Assembly (NCBI RefSeq): GCF_026340655.1
Contig: NZ_JAPEOZ010000001.1
Location: 6,262,001-6,326,000, forward strand
DNA: 64,000 nt
From: Streptomyces sp. NBC_01275
GTDB lineage: Bacteria; Actinomycetota; Actinomycetes; Streptomycetales; Streptomycetaceae
Reading direction: 5' to 3'
Shown here one piece after another: positions 37,624 to 47,414 of the stretch (position 1 is the stretch's first letter; each line of letters starts with the position of its first letter). A program made the translations under genes and the position numbers. The notes under the pieces are model-generated. The model was not told where the DNA came from. It saw only the letters and a program-made list of their open reading frames with translations, and did not search any database.

Positions 37624-39531
37624 ATGGCCACGCGCCACGACATCCGCAACGTCGCCATCGTCGCCCACGTCGACCATGGCAAGACCACCCTGGTCGACGC
37701 CATGCTCAAGCAGGCCGGTGCCTTCGCCGCGCATGCCGCCGAGTCGCTCGACGACCGCATGATGGACTCGAACGACCTGGAGCGTGAGAAGGGCATCACG
37801 ATCCTGGCCAAGAACACGGCGGTGAAGTACCACCCGAAGGATGGCTCCGACGTCATCACCATCAACATCATCGACACCCCCGGTCACGCCGACTTCGGTG
37901 GCGAGGTCGAGCGCGGTCTGTCGATGGTGGACGCGGTGGTGCTGCTCGTCGACGCCTCCGAGGGCCCGCTGCCGCAGACCCGGTTCGTGCTGCGCAAGGC
38001 GCTGCAGCAGCGCCTGCCGGTCATCCTGTGCATCAACAAGACCGACCGCCCCGACTCCCGGATCGACGAGGTCGTCAACGAGACGTACGACCTCTTCCTC
38101 GACCTGGACGCGGACGAGGAGCAGATCGAGTTCCCCATCGTCTACGCGTGTGCGCGGGACGGCGTGGCCTCGCTGACCAAGCCGGAGGACGGCACCGTCC
38201 CGGCCGACAGCGACAGCCTGGAGCCCTTCTTCTCCACGATCCTGTCCCACGTCCCGGCCCCCGAGTACGACGAGGAGGCCCCGCTCCAGGCGCACGTCAC
38301 CAACCTGGACGCCGACAACTTCCTCGGCCGTATCGCGCTGCTGCGCGTCGAGCAGGGCGAGCTGCGCAAGGGCCAGACCGTCACCTGGATCAAGCGCGAC
38401 GGCACGATGTCCAACGTGCGCATCACCGAGCTGCTGATGACCGAGGCGCTCACCCGCAAGCCCGCCGAGAAGGCCGGCCCCGGTGACATCTGCGCCGTCG
38501 CCGGCATCGCGGACATCATGATCGGCGAGACCCTCGCCGACCCCGAGAACCCGATCGCGCTGCCGCTCATCACGGTCGACGAGCCGGCCATCTCCATGAC
38601 CATCGGCACCAACACCTCGCCGCTGGTCGGCCGGGGCGGCACCGGCAAGGGCGCGGAGAACAAGGCCGCGGTCAAGGACCGCAAGGTCACCGCCCGCCAG
38701 GTCAAGGACCGCCTGGACCGCGAGCTGGTCGGCAACGTCTCGCTCCGCGTGCTCGACACCGAGCGCCCCGACGCCTGGGAGGTGCAGGGCCGCGGCGAGC
38801 TGGCGCTGGCCATCCTGGTGGAGCAGATGCGCCGCGAGGGCTTCGAGCTGACCATCGGCAAGCCGCAGGTGGTCACCAAGGAGGTCGAGGGCAAGACGTA
38901 CGAGCCCGTCGAGCGCATGACGATCGACGTGCCCGAGGAGCACATGGGCGCGGTCACGCAGCTCATGGGCGTCCGCAAGGGCCGGATGGACAACATGTCC
39001 AACCACGGCTCCGGCTGGGTCCGCATGGAGTTCGTCGTCCCGTCCCGTGGTCTCATCGGTTTCCGGACCGAGTTCCTGACCGGCACGCGGGGCACGGGCA
39101 TCGCCCACTCCATCCACGAGGGCCACGAGCCGTGGTTCGGCACGCTGACGACCCGTAACAACGGCTCGCTGGTCGCCGACCGCGCCGGCGCCGTCACCGC
39201 CTTCGCGATGACGAACCTCCAGGAGCGAGGCGTCCTGTTCACCGACCCCGGCACCGAGGTGTACGAGGGCATGATCGTCGGCGAGAACTCGCGCTCCGAC
39301 GACATGGACGTGAACATCACCAAGGAGAAGAAGCTCACGAACATGCGGTCGTCCTCGGCCGACTCGTTCGAGGCGATCGTGCCGCCGCGCAAGCTCTCCC
39401 TGGAGCAGTCCCTGGAGTTCTGCCGCGACGACGAGTGCGTCGAGGTCACCCCGGAGGCGGTCCGTATCCGCAAGGTCGTGCTGGACCAGCGTGACCGGGC
39501 CCGCACGGCGAGCCGCGCCAAGCACGGCTGA
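37624..39531 (+). CDS. typA: Translational GTPase TypA/BipA
   Basis: TypA is an EF-G-like ribosome-binding GTPase involved in 50S assembly and stress adaptation. The 635 residues contain AHVDHGKTT (14-22), EREKGITI, DTPGHADFGGEVER, NKTDRPD, and the BipA-specific C-terminal domain (PSRGLIGFRTEFLTGTRGTGI, LTNMRSSSADSFEAIVPPRKLSLEQSLEFC). ATG 37624 follows GGGAGAT by about 9 nt. It lies directly upstream of the bldK-like operon, the order of SCO5111-5112 as I recall. Confidence 0.96.
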   Translation: MATRHDIRNVAIVAHVDHGKTTLVDAMLKQAGAFAAHAAESLDDRMMDSNDLEREKGITILAKNTAVKYHPKDGSDVITINIIDTPGHADFGGEVERGLSMVDAVVLLVDASEGPLPQTRFVLRKALQQRLPVILCINKTDRPDSRIDEVVNETYDLFLDLDADEEQIEFPIVYACARDGVASLTKPEDGTVPADSDSLEPFFSTILSHVPAPEYDEEAPLQAHVTNLDADNFLGRIALLRVEQGELRKGQTVTWIKRDGTMSNVRITELLMTEALTRKPAEKAGPGDICAVAGIADIMIGETLADPENPIALPLITVDEPAISMTIGTNTSPLVGRGGTGKGAENKAAVKDRKVTARQVKDRLDRELVGNVSLRVLDTERPDAWEVQGRGELALAILVEQMRREGFELTIGKPQVVTKEVEGKTYEPVERMTIDVPEEHMGAVTQLMGVRKGRMDNMSNHGSGWVRMEFVVPSRGLIGFRTEFLTGTRGTGIAHSIHEGHEPWFGTLTTRNNGSLVADRAGAVTAFAMTNLQERGVLFTDPGTEVYEGMIVGENSRSDDMDVNITKEKKLTNMRSSSADSFEAIVPPRKLSLEQSLEFCRDDECVEVTPEAVRIRKVVLDQRDRARTASRAKHG

Positions 39532-39554
39532 TCCAAAGGAAGTTCACGGCTGAG

Positions 39555-39592
39555 GCCCGGGTGCCCCCATGGTGGGGGCGCCCGGGCTTTTT
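39555..39592 (+). terminator. Intrinsic terminator of typA
   Basis: GCCCGGGTGCCCCC (39555-39568) pairs with 39574-39587 (one G-U pair), followed by TTTTT. This is the clearest hairpin-plus-T-run terminator in the window. Confidence 0.93.
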
Positions 39593-40224
39593 GCAACCCA
39601 TTTTTCGGGGTCGACCGTCCGGAATCCGGAGACCCGCGACCGATACCCATGTAACAAGTCCGTTTCGTGGCCTTCTCGCGGCAGAGTGTTTGTCCGGATT
39701 TTGGAAGATCTACGCGTCAGCTGTGACTGAATTGAGATTTAAAGACGGTGGTCGGCATCTGACCGCATGGCAGATAGTTAGCCGCGTAACGCTCGGGTCA
39801 ATGGGTCTCGCGCTGTGGGGACAGCGCCGACTCGCGAGCACCAGGGGGTGTCTGACCCTCCGTCAGGGGTGTCGGAGGACAGACGAGCGCCCTCTCCTGT
39901 CGGTGAACACGTGGAGTCACGAGGAGGATCCCCATGCGGTCCATGTCGTTCCTGCGGTCCGTGCCGTTCCCGCAGCCCACGGCGGCCGAGTCGGCTGTGC
40001 CGACCGCGCCGTTCACCGTGGGCCGGATCGTCCCGGCGTCCGGCGGCTGTCACTGAGTTCCCGTTCGGCCGTTCAGTGCGGCCGTTCGACTACGCGCGTC
40101 CGGCTGCGGGTTTCCCCGCGTCCCGGAGTGTTCTGACGTCCCTTCACGAACCGGTCGGCGACCGCGCGTCCACCGCGCGCCCCTCGCCGGTTCGGCACAC
40201 CCACACCTGTGAGATGGGCGAACT
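39593..40224. promoter_or_regulatory. Long leader region of the bldK-like operon
   Basis: This 632-bp gap separates typA from bldKA. It holds an AT-richer stretch (~39720-39795, with TTGAGATTTAAAG) that may contain the promoter and a CCTCCG/CGGAGG stem (39856-39889). It also holds a small ORF (39934-40056) and a CACTGA/TCAGTG hairpin (40051-40078) whose 5' arm contains that ORF's stop codon. A long structured leader is likely. Confidence 0.5.
39934..40056 (+). CDS. Candidate 40-codon small ORF in the bldK leader
   Basis: ATG 39934 has an excellent ribosome binding site GAGGAGG (39921-39927) with 6-nt spacing, stronger than that of bldKA itself. The predicted peptide starts MRSMSFLRSVPFPQ and ends VPASGGCH; it is Pro/Ala/Val-rich with two Arg near the N terminus, no clear signal peptide and a single near-terminal Cys. 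It ends 168 nt before bldKA. It may be a leader peptide, a small secreted peptide, or a chance ORF; I know of no family. Confidence 0.45.
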   Translation: MRSMSFLRSVPFPQPTAAESAVPTAPFTVGRIVPASGGCH

Positions 40225-41256
40225 GTGACGAGTCCTACCGACATTGAGGGCGGCGGCACGCCGGTCGTGGCCGACGGCGACCAGCCGCCTTCGACGACCG
40301 AGGCCAAGGTGCCCGAGGGCCGGTCCCCCGGCCGGCTCATGTGGCTGCGCTTCAAGCGCGACCGCACGGGCGTGATCTCGGCCTACGTCGTGGGCTTCTT
40401 CTTCCTGATCGCCCTGGCCGCCCCTCTGATCGCGAAGCTGTACGGCAAGGACCCGTACACCGTGTACGCCGACGAGCGACCGGAGTTGTTCGACAGCGCG
40501 GGCGTGCCGGTGCAGCCCAACGGCGGGATCAGCGGCGAGTTCTGGTTCGGCCTCGAACCCGGCAACGGCTACGACGTCTTCACCAAGCTGATCTACGCCG
40601 TCCGCACCTCGTTGACGATCTCCGTCGCCGTCACCGTCGCGGTCGTCGTCACCGGCATCCTGCTGGGCATCGCGGCCGGCTATCTCGGCGGCCGGACCGA
40701 CTACTTCATCGGCCGCCTCATCGACTTCCTTCTCGCCTTCCCCGCCCAGCTGTTCTTCATCGCGAGCATGCCCGTCGTGGTCTCGCTGTTCGTCAGCCCA
40801 CGCGACGAGACGCCGACGTACGTCCGGGTCGTCGCGCTCATCGCGGTGCAGTGGTTCCTGGGCTGGATGAGTCTCGCCCGCATCCTGCGCGGCACCTCGC
40901 TCGCCCTGCGGGAACGGGAGTTCATCGAGGCGGCCAAGGTGAGCGGGGCCTCGCCGTGGCGGATCATCAGCAAGGAGATCCTGCCCAACGTGGTCACCCC
41001 GCTGCTGGTGCAGTCGACGTATCTGCTGCCCAACTTCGTGACGGCCGAGGCCGGTCTGTCCTTCCTCGGGGTGGGCATCGTCGAACCCACCCCGGACTGG
41101 GGGCAGATGTTCTCCAAGGCGTCCACCCAGCTGGTGATGCAGAACGACATCACCTACATGTTCTTCCCCGGCGTCTCGATGATCATCTTCATCGTGGCCT
41201 TCAACCTGCTCGGGGACTCGGTCAGGGACGCCTTCGACCCGAAGACGGCCCGCTGA
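40225..41256 (+). CDS. bldKA: Oligopeptide ABC transporter permease, DppC-type
   Basis: This 343-residue inner-membrane permease carries peptides inward together with the BldKC permease. It has a ~45-residue cytosolic N terminus, six predicted helices (first: [20 protein letters not shown]) and the EAA loop REFIEAAKVSGASPWRIISKEILPN that docks the ATPases. LSFLGVGIVEPTPDWGQM is typical of DppC/OppC. GTG 40225 starts the gene; its ribosome binding site is weak (GGGCGA). In S. coelicolor the bldK transporter imports a signal needed for aerial growth. The name rests on gene order next to typA. Confidence 0.88.
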   Translation: MTSPTDIEGGGTPVVADGDQPPSTTEAKVPEGRSPGRLMWLRFKRDRTGVISAYVVGFFFLIALAAPLIAKLYGKDPYTVYADERPELFDSAGVPVQPNGGISGEFWFGLEPGNGYDVFTKLIYAVRTSLTISVAVTVAVVVTGILLGIAAGYLGGRTDYFIGRLIDFLLAFPAQLFFIASMPVVVSLFVSPRDETPTYVRVVALIAVQWFLGWMSLARILRGTSLALREREFIEAAKVSGASPWRIISKEILPNVVTPLLVQSTYLLPNFVTAEAGLSFLGVGIVEPTPDWGQMFSKASTQLVMQNDITYMFFPGVSMIIFIVAFNLLGDSVRDAFDPKTAR

Positions 41257-41361
41257 CCGGGCAGTTCGGCACCGCACTCGCCGCAGTACCCCTGTTTTAC
41301 CCCCTGGTTTTTCCTGGCAACTCCGTGCACTGGTGATACACAGATGGGTGGAAACTGAGTG

Positions 41362-43170
41362 ATGAGTAGGGGCGGACGCCACGCATACGCCGCGCTTTCC
41401 GTGCTCGCGGCCGGAGCTCTCGTGCTCACCGGTTGCAGCAAGGGCGGCAGCGACGCAGGCGACGACAAGAAACAGGACAAGCAGAACGCCCAACGGCAGC
41501 AGGCGTCCATCAAGTTCGGTGACGCGAAGGACTCCACGGGCCCCGCCGCCGAGATCGCGGGGGCCAAGTCGGGCGGCACGGTCGAAGTCCTCCAGCGGGA
41601 CAGCTACGCGCACTTCGACCCGGGGCAGATCTACGTCTCCGACGAGATGTCGCTCTCCCAGCTGATCCACAGAGGCCTGACCGGCTACAAGGCGACCGAC
41701 GACAAGGGCCAGGCGCACGAGGTCGTCGGCGACCTCGCCACGGACTCCGGCAAGACCTCGGACGGCGGCAAGACCTGGTCGTACACGCTGAAGGACGGCA
41801 TCAAGTTCGAGGACGGGTCGCCGATCACGTCCAAGGACATCCGCCACACCTTCGAGAGACAGTTCGCCGACTTCATCAACCAGGGCCCGCCCTACATCCA
41901 GCAGTGGCTGTCCGACGCCCCCGGCGCCGACTACCGCAAGCTGCTGCCCGGCGGCCCCTACAAGGGCAAGCACCTCCCGGACACCGTCCTGGAGACGCCG
42001 GACGACAAGACGATCGTCTTCCACTTCAAGACGGCCCACCCCGACCTGCCGTACGCCCTGGCCATGGCGGGCTACTCGGTCGTCTCCCAGAAGGGCGACA
42101 CCCAGGCCAAGTACGACAAGGCCCCGGTGACGAGCGGCCCCTACAAGATCAAGGAGTTCAAGTCGGGCAAGTCCATGATCCTGGTGAAGAACACCAACTG
42201 GGACCCGAAGACGGACCCGATCCGCCACCAGTACGTGGACCAGTTCGACTTCACCTTCAACCAGCAGTTCGAGGCCTCCACCAAGGCCCTGCTGGCCGAC
42301 AGCGGCGCCGACCAGACCGGCCTCAGCCTCAACAACCAGGTCGACGCGGGCAACCTGTCCAACGTCCTGAAGGACCCGGCGCTGAAGTCCCGCACGGTCT
42401 CCGGCTTCCAGTCCTACGTCGGCCAGATGAACATCAACATGAGCCACGCGGCGCTCAAGGACATCAAGATCCGCCAGGCCATCGCCTACGCGCTGCCCAT
42501 CACGCCGTTCGTCCGCGCCTTCGGCGGCACCGACGCGATGGAGGTCGCCGGCGGTCTGATCAGCCCGACCGTCAGCGGCTACGACGCCGCCTTCGACCCG
42601 TGGGGCAAGAAGAAGAAGCCCGCCGGCGACCCGGCCAAGGCCAAGAAGCTCCTTGAGGAGGCCGGCAAGGTCGGCATGAAGCTGACCTTCGGCTACATCA
42701 ACACCCCCGAGGGCCAGCAGTACTCCACCGCCATGGCGGCAGGCCTGGAGAAGGCCGGCTTCGACGTCCAGCGCCAGGAGATCCCGGCCGAGACCTACTA
42801 CGACCAGGTCAGCAAGCTGGACAACGACTACGACATCTTCCACACCGCGTGGGGCGCCGACTGGCCGTCCGCCTCGACCGTGATCCCGCCGCTGTACGAC
42901 GGCCGTGCGATCGCCGACGGCGCGCAGAACTACTCGCAGGTCAACGACCCGAAGATCAACAGCGAGATCGACCGCATCAACAAGGTCACCGACCCGCAGC
43001 AGGCCGCGGCCGACTGGGAGAAGCTCGACCAGTACATCGTGAAGGACGTCGTCAACGTCGTCCCGACCGCGTACTACAAGCAGACCCAGATCGCCGGCTC
43101 CAAGATCGGCGGCCTGGTCTACGACGACGTCATCGGCGGCATCGACCCGCGCCGGCTGTTCGTCAAGTAA
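41362..43170 (+). CDS. bldKB: Oligopeptide-binding lipoprotein
   Basis: This 602-residue extracellular binding protein delivers peptides to the permeases. The signal peptide ends in lipobox LTGC (Cys ~23) followed by a charged linker (KKQDKQNAQRQQ). The SBP_bac_5 domain has LIHRGLTGYK, WSYTLKDGIKFEDGSPITSKDIRHTFER, VTSGPYKI, IRQAIAYAL and WGADWPSASTVIPPL. ATG 41362 or GTG 41359 are both open; GGTGGA lies upstream. A perfect hairpin follows the stop. BldKB is the specificity determinant of the S. coelicolor transporter. Confidence 0.9.
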   Translation: MSRGGRHAYAALSVLAAGALVLTGCSKGGSDAGDDKKQDKQNAQRQQASIKFGDAKDSTGPAAEIAGAKSGGTVEVLQRDSYAHFDPGQIYVSDEMSLSQLIHRGLTGYKATDDKGQAHEVVGDLATDSGKTSDGGKTWSYTLKDGIKFEDGSPITSKDIRHTFERQFADFINQGPPYIQQWLSDAPGADYRKLLPGGPYKGKHLPDTVLETPDDKTIVFHFKTAHPDLPYALAMAGYSVVSQKGDTQAKYDKAPVTSGPYKIKEFKSGKSMILVKNTNWDPKTDPIRHQYVDQFDFTFNQQFEASTKALLADSGADQTGLSLNNQVDAGNLSNVLKDPALKSRTVSGFQSYVGQMNINMSHAALKDIKIRQAIAYALPITPFVRAFGGTDAMEVAGGLISPTVSGYDAAFDPWGKKKKPAGDPAKAKKLLEEAGKVGMKLTFGYINTPEGQQYSTAMAAGLEKAGFDVQRQEIPAETYYDQVSKLDNDYDIFHTAWGADWPSASTVIPPLYDGRAIADGAQNYSQVNDPKINSEIDRINKVTDPQQAAADWEKLDQYIVKDVVNVVPTAYYKQTQIAGSKIGGLVYDDVIGGIDPRRLFVK

Positions 43171-43177
43171 GCCACCC

Positions 43178-43214
43178 GCCGGGCACGCCCTCCGGTGCTG
43201 AGGGCGTGCCCGGC
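43178..43214 (+). terminator. Intercistronic hairpin after bldKB
   Basis: GCCGGGCACGCCCT (43178-43191) pairs perfectly with 43201-43214 around a 9-nt loop, 8 nt after the bldKB stop. With no T-run and inside an operon, it more likely stabilises the bldKB message or attenuates readthrough than ends transcription. Confidence 0.75.
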
Positions 43215-43245
43215 CTCCCCGCCGACGTCTGAGAGCTGCCCTGTC

Positions 43246-44226
43246 ATGCTGCGCTTCCTCGTACGCCGCGCACTCGGCGCCGTCGTCATCCTCTTCCTGC
43301 TCAGTGTCGTGACCTTCCTGATCTTCTTCGGGATGCCGCGTGACCCGGGCCTGCTGATGTGCGGCAAGACGTGCACCCCGGCCAACCTCGAGAACATCCA
43401 CCATGTGCTCGGCCTCGACAAGTCCATCCCCGAGCAGTACTGGATCTTCCTGCACAACCTCCTGGTCGGCAGCGACGACTTCATCCAGGGACCCTGCCCG
43501 GCCCCCTGCTTCGGCTACTCGTTCCACACCGACGACCCGGTCTGGGAGACGCTCCTGGACCGACTGCCCACGACCTTCTCGCTCACCCTGGGCGGCGCGT
43601 TCTTCTTCCTGCTCATCGGCCTGAGCACGGGCCTGATCGCCGCCTGGAAGCGGGGCACGCTGATCGACAAGTCGTTCACCGCGGGCGCCATGGTGATCAG
43701 CTCGATGCAGATCTACTTCCTCGGCCCGCTGGCGCTCGCGGTCCTCGTCTACCAGACCCACGCCTTCGAGAAGCCCGCGTACAACGAGTTCACCGCCGAC
43801 CCCGTCAGCTGGTTCGCCGGACTGATCATCCCCTGGGTGGTGCTGTCGACGATCTTCGCCGCGCAGTACACGCGTATGGCGCGCTCGTCGATGATCGAGC
43901 AGCTCCAGGAGGAGCACGTGCGCACCGCCCGCGCCAAGGGCATGTCCCGCCGCTACGTCTTCTTCCGCTACGCCTGGCGCGGCTCGCTGATCCCCATCAT
44001 CACCATCTTCGGCATCGACCTGGGCACCCTGTTCGGCGGCGCGATCATCACCGAGACCACCTTCGGACTGCCCGGACTCGGGCAACTCGCCGTGCAGGCC
44101 GTCATCTTCAGCGATCTGCCGCTGCTGCTCGGCGTGATGCTGTTCTCCGCCACCATGATCCTGATCTTCAACATCCTCGTCGACGCCTGCTACGCCTTCA
44201 TCGACCCGCGCGTGCGGCTCTCCTGA
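43246..44226 (+). CDS. bldKC: Oligopeptide ABC transporter permease, DppB-type
   Basis: The 326-residue permease starts MLRFLVRRALGAVVILFLLSVVTFLIFF, the standard DppB first helix, and has six helices in total. The EAA loop is RTARAKGMSRRYVFFRYAWRGSLIPIITIFG, followed by IITETTFGLPGLGQLAVQAV. Between helices 1 and 2 a long extracytoplasmic loop with four Cys (MCGKTC, CPAPC) could be disulphide-bonded; the same loop occurs in the paralogue at 59010. ATG 43246 is preferred to an upstream frame that lacks similarity. Confidence 0.88.
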   Translation: MLRFLVRRALGAVVILFLLSVVTFLIFFGMPRDPGLLMCGKTCTPANLENIHHVLGLDKSIPEQYWIFLHNLLVGSDDFIQGPCPAPCFGYSFHTDDPVWETLLDRLPTTFSLTLGGAFFFLLIGLSTGLIAAWKRGTLIDKSFTAGAMVISSMQIYFLGPLALAVLVYQTHAFEKPAYNEFTADPVSWFAGLIIPWVVLSTIFAAQYTRMARSSMIEQLQEEHVRTARAKGMSRRYVFFRYAWRGSLIPIITIFGIDLGTLFGGAIITETTFGLPGLGQLAVQAVIFSDLPLLLGVMLFSATMILIFNILVDACYAFIDPRVRLS

Positions 44227-44247
44227 ACCGCCGTTAGGAGCACTGTC

Positions 44248-45309
44248 GTGACCACTGTGACCAAGGAGGCCGGCGCCCCCGTACCGGCCGGCGCGGGCGC
44301 GTTCCTCTCGGTGCGGGACCTGTACGTCAGCTTCCGCACCGAGGACGGCGTCGTCCGGGCCGTCGACGGGCTCTCCTTCGACCTCGAACGCGGCCGGACG
44401 CTCGGCATCGTCGGCGAGTCGGGCTCCGGGAAGTCCGTCACCAACCTGACCATCCTCGGCCTGCACAACCCGATGTTCACCACCGTCGAGGGCGAGATCC
44501 TGCTGGACGGACAGGAGCTGACCACGGCCCGCGAGTCGGACCTGGAGAAGCTGCGCGGCAACAAGGTCGCGATGGTCTTCCAGGACCCGCTCACCGCGCT
44601 CTCCCCGTACTACACGGTGGGCCGCCAGATCGCCGAGCCCTATATGAAGCACCGGGGCGCGTCGAAGAAGGCCGCCTGGGAGCGGGCGGTGGAGATGCTC
44701 GGCAAGGTCGGCATCCCGCACCCCCGGGAGCGGGCGAAGGACTACCCCCACCAGTTCTCCGGCGGCATGCGCCAGCGCGCGATGATCGCCATGGCCCTGG
44801 TCTGCGACCCCGACCTGCTGATCGCCGACGAGCCGACCACCGCCCTCGACGTGACCGTCCAGGCGCAGATCCTCGACCTGCTCAAGGACCTTCAGCAGGA
44901 GGTCGGTTCGGCCATCGTGTTCATCACGCACGACCTGGGCGTCATCGCCGACATGGCCGACGACATCATGGTGATGTACGCGGGCGGGGCGATCGAACGC
45001 GGGAGCACGAACGAGGTGCTGCGCTCACCCCGACACCCGTACACCTGGGGCCTGTTGAACTCCATGCCCCGGCTGGACTCGGACCTGGGCGCACCCCTGG
45101 CCCCCATCCCCGGCGCCCCGCCCTCGCTGCTCAACCCGCCCTCCGGCTGCCGGTTCCACCCCCGCTGCACCTTCCAGGACCGGGTCGGCGGCGGCCGCTG
45201 TGCGAACGAACGCCCGCTGCTCGCCCCCGACCGCGCCTCCGCCTGCCATCTCACGGCGGAGCAGAAGCGGACCATCTTCGTCGAAGAGATCAAGCCCCGA
45301 CTGGGGTAG
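44248..45309 (+). CDS. bldKD: Oligopeptide ABC transporter ATPase, DppD-type
   Basis: The 353-residue ATPase powers the transporter with BldKE. It has Walker A GESGSGKS (56-63), FSGGMRQR signature, [16 protein letters not shown] (Walker B and D loop) and FITHDLG. The C-terminal oligopeptide extension holds SGCRFHPRC and GGRCANERP plus a later Cys (ACHL). That four-Cys pattern has been shown to hold a 4Fe-4S cluster in some OppD/DppD proteins. GTG 44248 follows TTAGGAG by 7 nt, 21 nt after bldKC. Confidence 0.9.
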   Translation: MTTVTKEAGAPVPAGAGAFLSVRDLYVSFRTEDGVVRAVDGLSFDLERGRTLGIVGESGSGKSVTNLTILGLHNPMFTTVEGEILLDGQELTTARESDLEKLRGNKVAMVFQDPLTALSPYYTVGRQIAEPYMKHRGASKKAAWERAVEMLGKVGIPHPRERAKDYPHQFSGGMRQRAMIAMALVCDPDLLIADEPTTALDVTVQAQILDLLKDLQQEVGSAIVFITHDLGVIADMADDIMVMYAGGAIERGSTNEVLRSPRHPYTWGLLNSMPRLDSDLGAPLAPIPGAPPSLLNPPSGCRFHPRCTFQDRVGGGRCANERPLLAPDRASACHLTAEQKRTIFVEEIKPRLG

Positions 45310-45336
45310 GTACAGGCCGGCCCCAAGGAGGAGCAC

Positions 45337-46455
45337 GTGAAGAAAGAGGACCTCGTCCTCCCCGCACCCAGGGAGGCCTCCCCGCAGGGGGAGCCGTTGC
45401 TGGCGGTGGCGGGGCTGACCAAGCACTTCCCGGTCAAGGGCGGCTTCCCGATCCGGCGGACCGTCGGATCGGTCCAGGCGGTGGACGGCATCGACCTGAC
45501 CGTGGCCGTCGGGGAGACCTTCGGCCTGGTGGGGGAGTCGGGCTGCGGCAAGTCGACCACCGGGCGGCTGATCACCCGGCTCATGGAGCCCACGGCCGGC
45601 ACGATCACCTACCGCGGCCAGGACATCAGCCGCGCCTCACGCAAACAGCTGGCGCCCATCCGGTCCGAGATCCAGATGATCTTCCAGGACCCCTATTCCT
45701 CCCTCAACCCCCGCCAGACCGTCGGCAAGATCATCTCCGGTCCGATGGAGATCAACGGGATCGAGCCCGAGGGCGGGCGCGAGAAGCGGGTGCGGGAGCT
45801 GCTGGAGATCGTGGGCCTCAACCCCGAGCACTACAACCGCTTCCCGCACGAGTTCTCCGGGGGTCAGCGCCAGCGCATCGGCGTGGCCCGGGCGCTGGCC
45901 CTCGAACCGAAGCTGATCGTGGCCGACGAGCCGGTCTCCGCGCTCGACGTGTCCATCCAGGCCCAGGTGATGAACCTGCTCCAGCAGGTGCAGCGGGACC
46001 TCGGCATCGCGTTCCTGTTCATCGCCCACGACCTGGCCGTCGTACGGCACTTCTCGCAGCGCGTGGCCGTGATGTACCTCGGCAAGATCATCGAGGTCGG
46101 GGACCGCGACTCCATCTACATCCGGCCACGCCACCCCTACACCCACGCCCTGCTCTCCGCGGTCCCCGAGGTCGCGATCACGGAGGGGGACGCGCCCCGG
46201 CGGGAGCGGATCCGGCTGGCCGGAGACGTGCCGTCGCCCATCTCCCCGCCCTCCGGCTGCCGCTTTCGCACCCGGTGCTGGAAGGCGCAGGACAAGTGCG
46301 CCGCCGAGGAGCCGCCGCTGGTCCGGATCTCCGGCAACCACGAGGGCCATCTGACGGCCTGCCACTTCCCCGAGGAGCCGACGATCGAGGGGCGTGCGGA
46401 GGACATCGTCCTGGACCCGGCGCTGGCTGCGCTGGAGGAGGGCGGCGAAGGGTAG
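45337..46455 (+). CDS. bldKE: Oligopeptide ABC transporter ATPase, DppF-type
   Basis: The 372-residue second ATPase contains [56 protein letters not shown] and [13 protein letters not shown]-terminal [16 protein letters not shown] cysteine motif follows. GTG 45337 has AAGGAGG at ideal spacing, 27 nt after bldKD. It is the last gene of the five-gene operon. Its closest relative in view is the gene at 56835. Confidence 0.9.
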   Translation: MKKEDLVLPAPREASPQGEPLLAVAGLTKHFPVKGGFPIRRTVGSVQAVDGIDLTVAVGETFGLVGESGCGKSTTGRLITRLMEPTAGTITYRGQDISRASRKQLAPIRSEIQMIFQDPYSSLNPRQTVGKIISGPMEINGIEPEGGREKRVRELLEIVGLNPEHYNRFPHEFSGGQRQRIGVARALALEPKLIVADEPVSALDVSIQAQVMNLLQQVQRDLGIAFLFIAHDLAVVRHFSQRVAVMYLGKIIEVGDRDSIYIRPRHPYTHALLSAVPEVAITEGDAPRRERIRLAGDVPSPISPPSGCRFRTRCWKAQDKCAAEEPPLVRISGNHEGHLTACHFPEEPTIEGRAEDIVLDPALAALEEGGEG

Positions 46456-46566
46456 CCGCCGGGGCGGAATCGACGCCGATGCGCGTGGGGGCGGGGGACT
46501 GGGCGGGGGGAGGGGGTGTGCGGGTCGGCGGCGGTGCCGGTGCCGGTGAGTCGGCGTCGGCGTCCG

Positions 46567-47313
46567 TCAAGCCGTCGGGGCCGCCTCCGCCACCGTGATG
46601 ATCTCGGGGCTCGCGGGGGTCAACGGCCCCCTCCCCCAGTCGCCGTACTGCTCCACCACCCGCAGTCCCGCCTCGGCGAGGAGGCCGGCGAGGGGCTCGG
46701 GGCCGAGGAAGCGGAGCGTGGCGCGGCTGACCCTGCGCCGGGGCCAGCCGGGGCTCTCGAAGGTCTCGGTGAACGTGACCCGGTCCCCGGCGTGCACGCC
46801 CTCGACCTCGTGCCACACCCGTACGACCGTGCCGTCCGGGCCGGTCGCCTCGCGCACCCGGTCCGGGGTCCAGGTCTCCCAGGCCCGCGCCCCGGGGTGC
46901 CGCGTCTCGAACACGAACCGGCCGCCGTCGCCCAGAGCCGACCGCACGGACCGCAGCGCGGTGCGCACCTCCTCGTCGCCGAGCAGCACCTGGAAGGCGT
47001 GCCCCTTCATCACGACGAGGTCGAACTCCCGGTCCCACAGCCGGCTGCGGAGGTCGCCGAGCACCCACTCCACGCCGGGCGCCCGCCGCCGGGCCTGGAC
47101 GAGCATCGCGGCCGCCGGGTCGAGGCCCACCAGCCGCCCCGGGTGGCCGTCGCTCCCGGCGCGCGCGAGCAGCCGGCCCGTGCCGCAGCCGACGTCCAGC
47201 ACCGTGCCGGCGGACCTGACGAGGTCCAGATAGAAGTCGTCGTCCGGACCCCACGGATTGATGCTGTCGTACAGCGCGGCGAGTGCGAGATCCGCGAACG
47301 AATGATCGACCAC
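46567..47313 (-). CDS. Class I SAM-dependent methyltransferase
   Basis: The 248-residue protein has the SAM-binding strand VLDVGCGTGRLLARA (~41-55), acidic LVGLDPAAAMLVQARRR, EWVLGDLRSRLW and FDLVVMKGHAF. This is a Methyltransf_25-type enzyme with unknown substrate. The start GTG 47313 (VVDHSFADLA) is judged from where conserved sequence begins; no ribosome binding site is seen. It converges on bldKE and diverges from the DinB gene. Confidence 0.85.
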   Translation of the reverse strand: MVDHSFADLALAALYDSINPWGPDDDFYLDLVRSAGTVLDVGCGTGRLLARAGSDGHPGRLVGLDPAAAMLVQARRRAPGVEWVLGDLRSRLWDREFDLVVMKGHAFQVLLGDEEVRTALRSVRSALGDGGRFVFETRHPGARAWETWTPDRVREATGPDGTVVRVWHEVEGVHAGDRVTFTETFESPGWPRRRVSRATLRFLGPEPLAGLLAEAGLRVVEQYGDWGRGPLTPASPEIITVAEAAPTA

Positions 47314-47414
47314 CGCGGCAGTCTGCCACACGGCGGTGCACGGCAGCACAAGATCCACAACAATGGGGAAATTCCCTCGACAACCGTGCCCGCGGCCGGA
47401 CATGCTCCCCCGCG

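Noticed and set aside
40144..44931. Minus-strand frame of 1595 codons across the bldK-like genes
   Set aside because: It is the shadow of five clear transporter genes in the other strand, with low-complexity Asp/Gly/Arg/Val composition and no domain.
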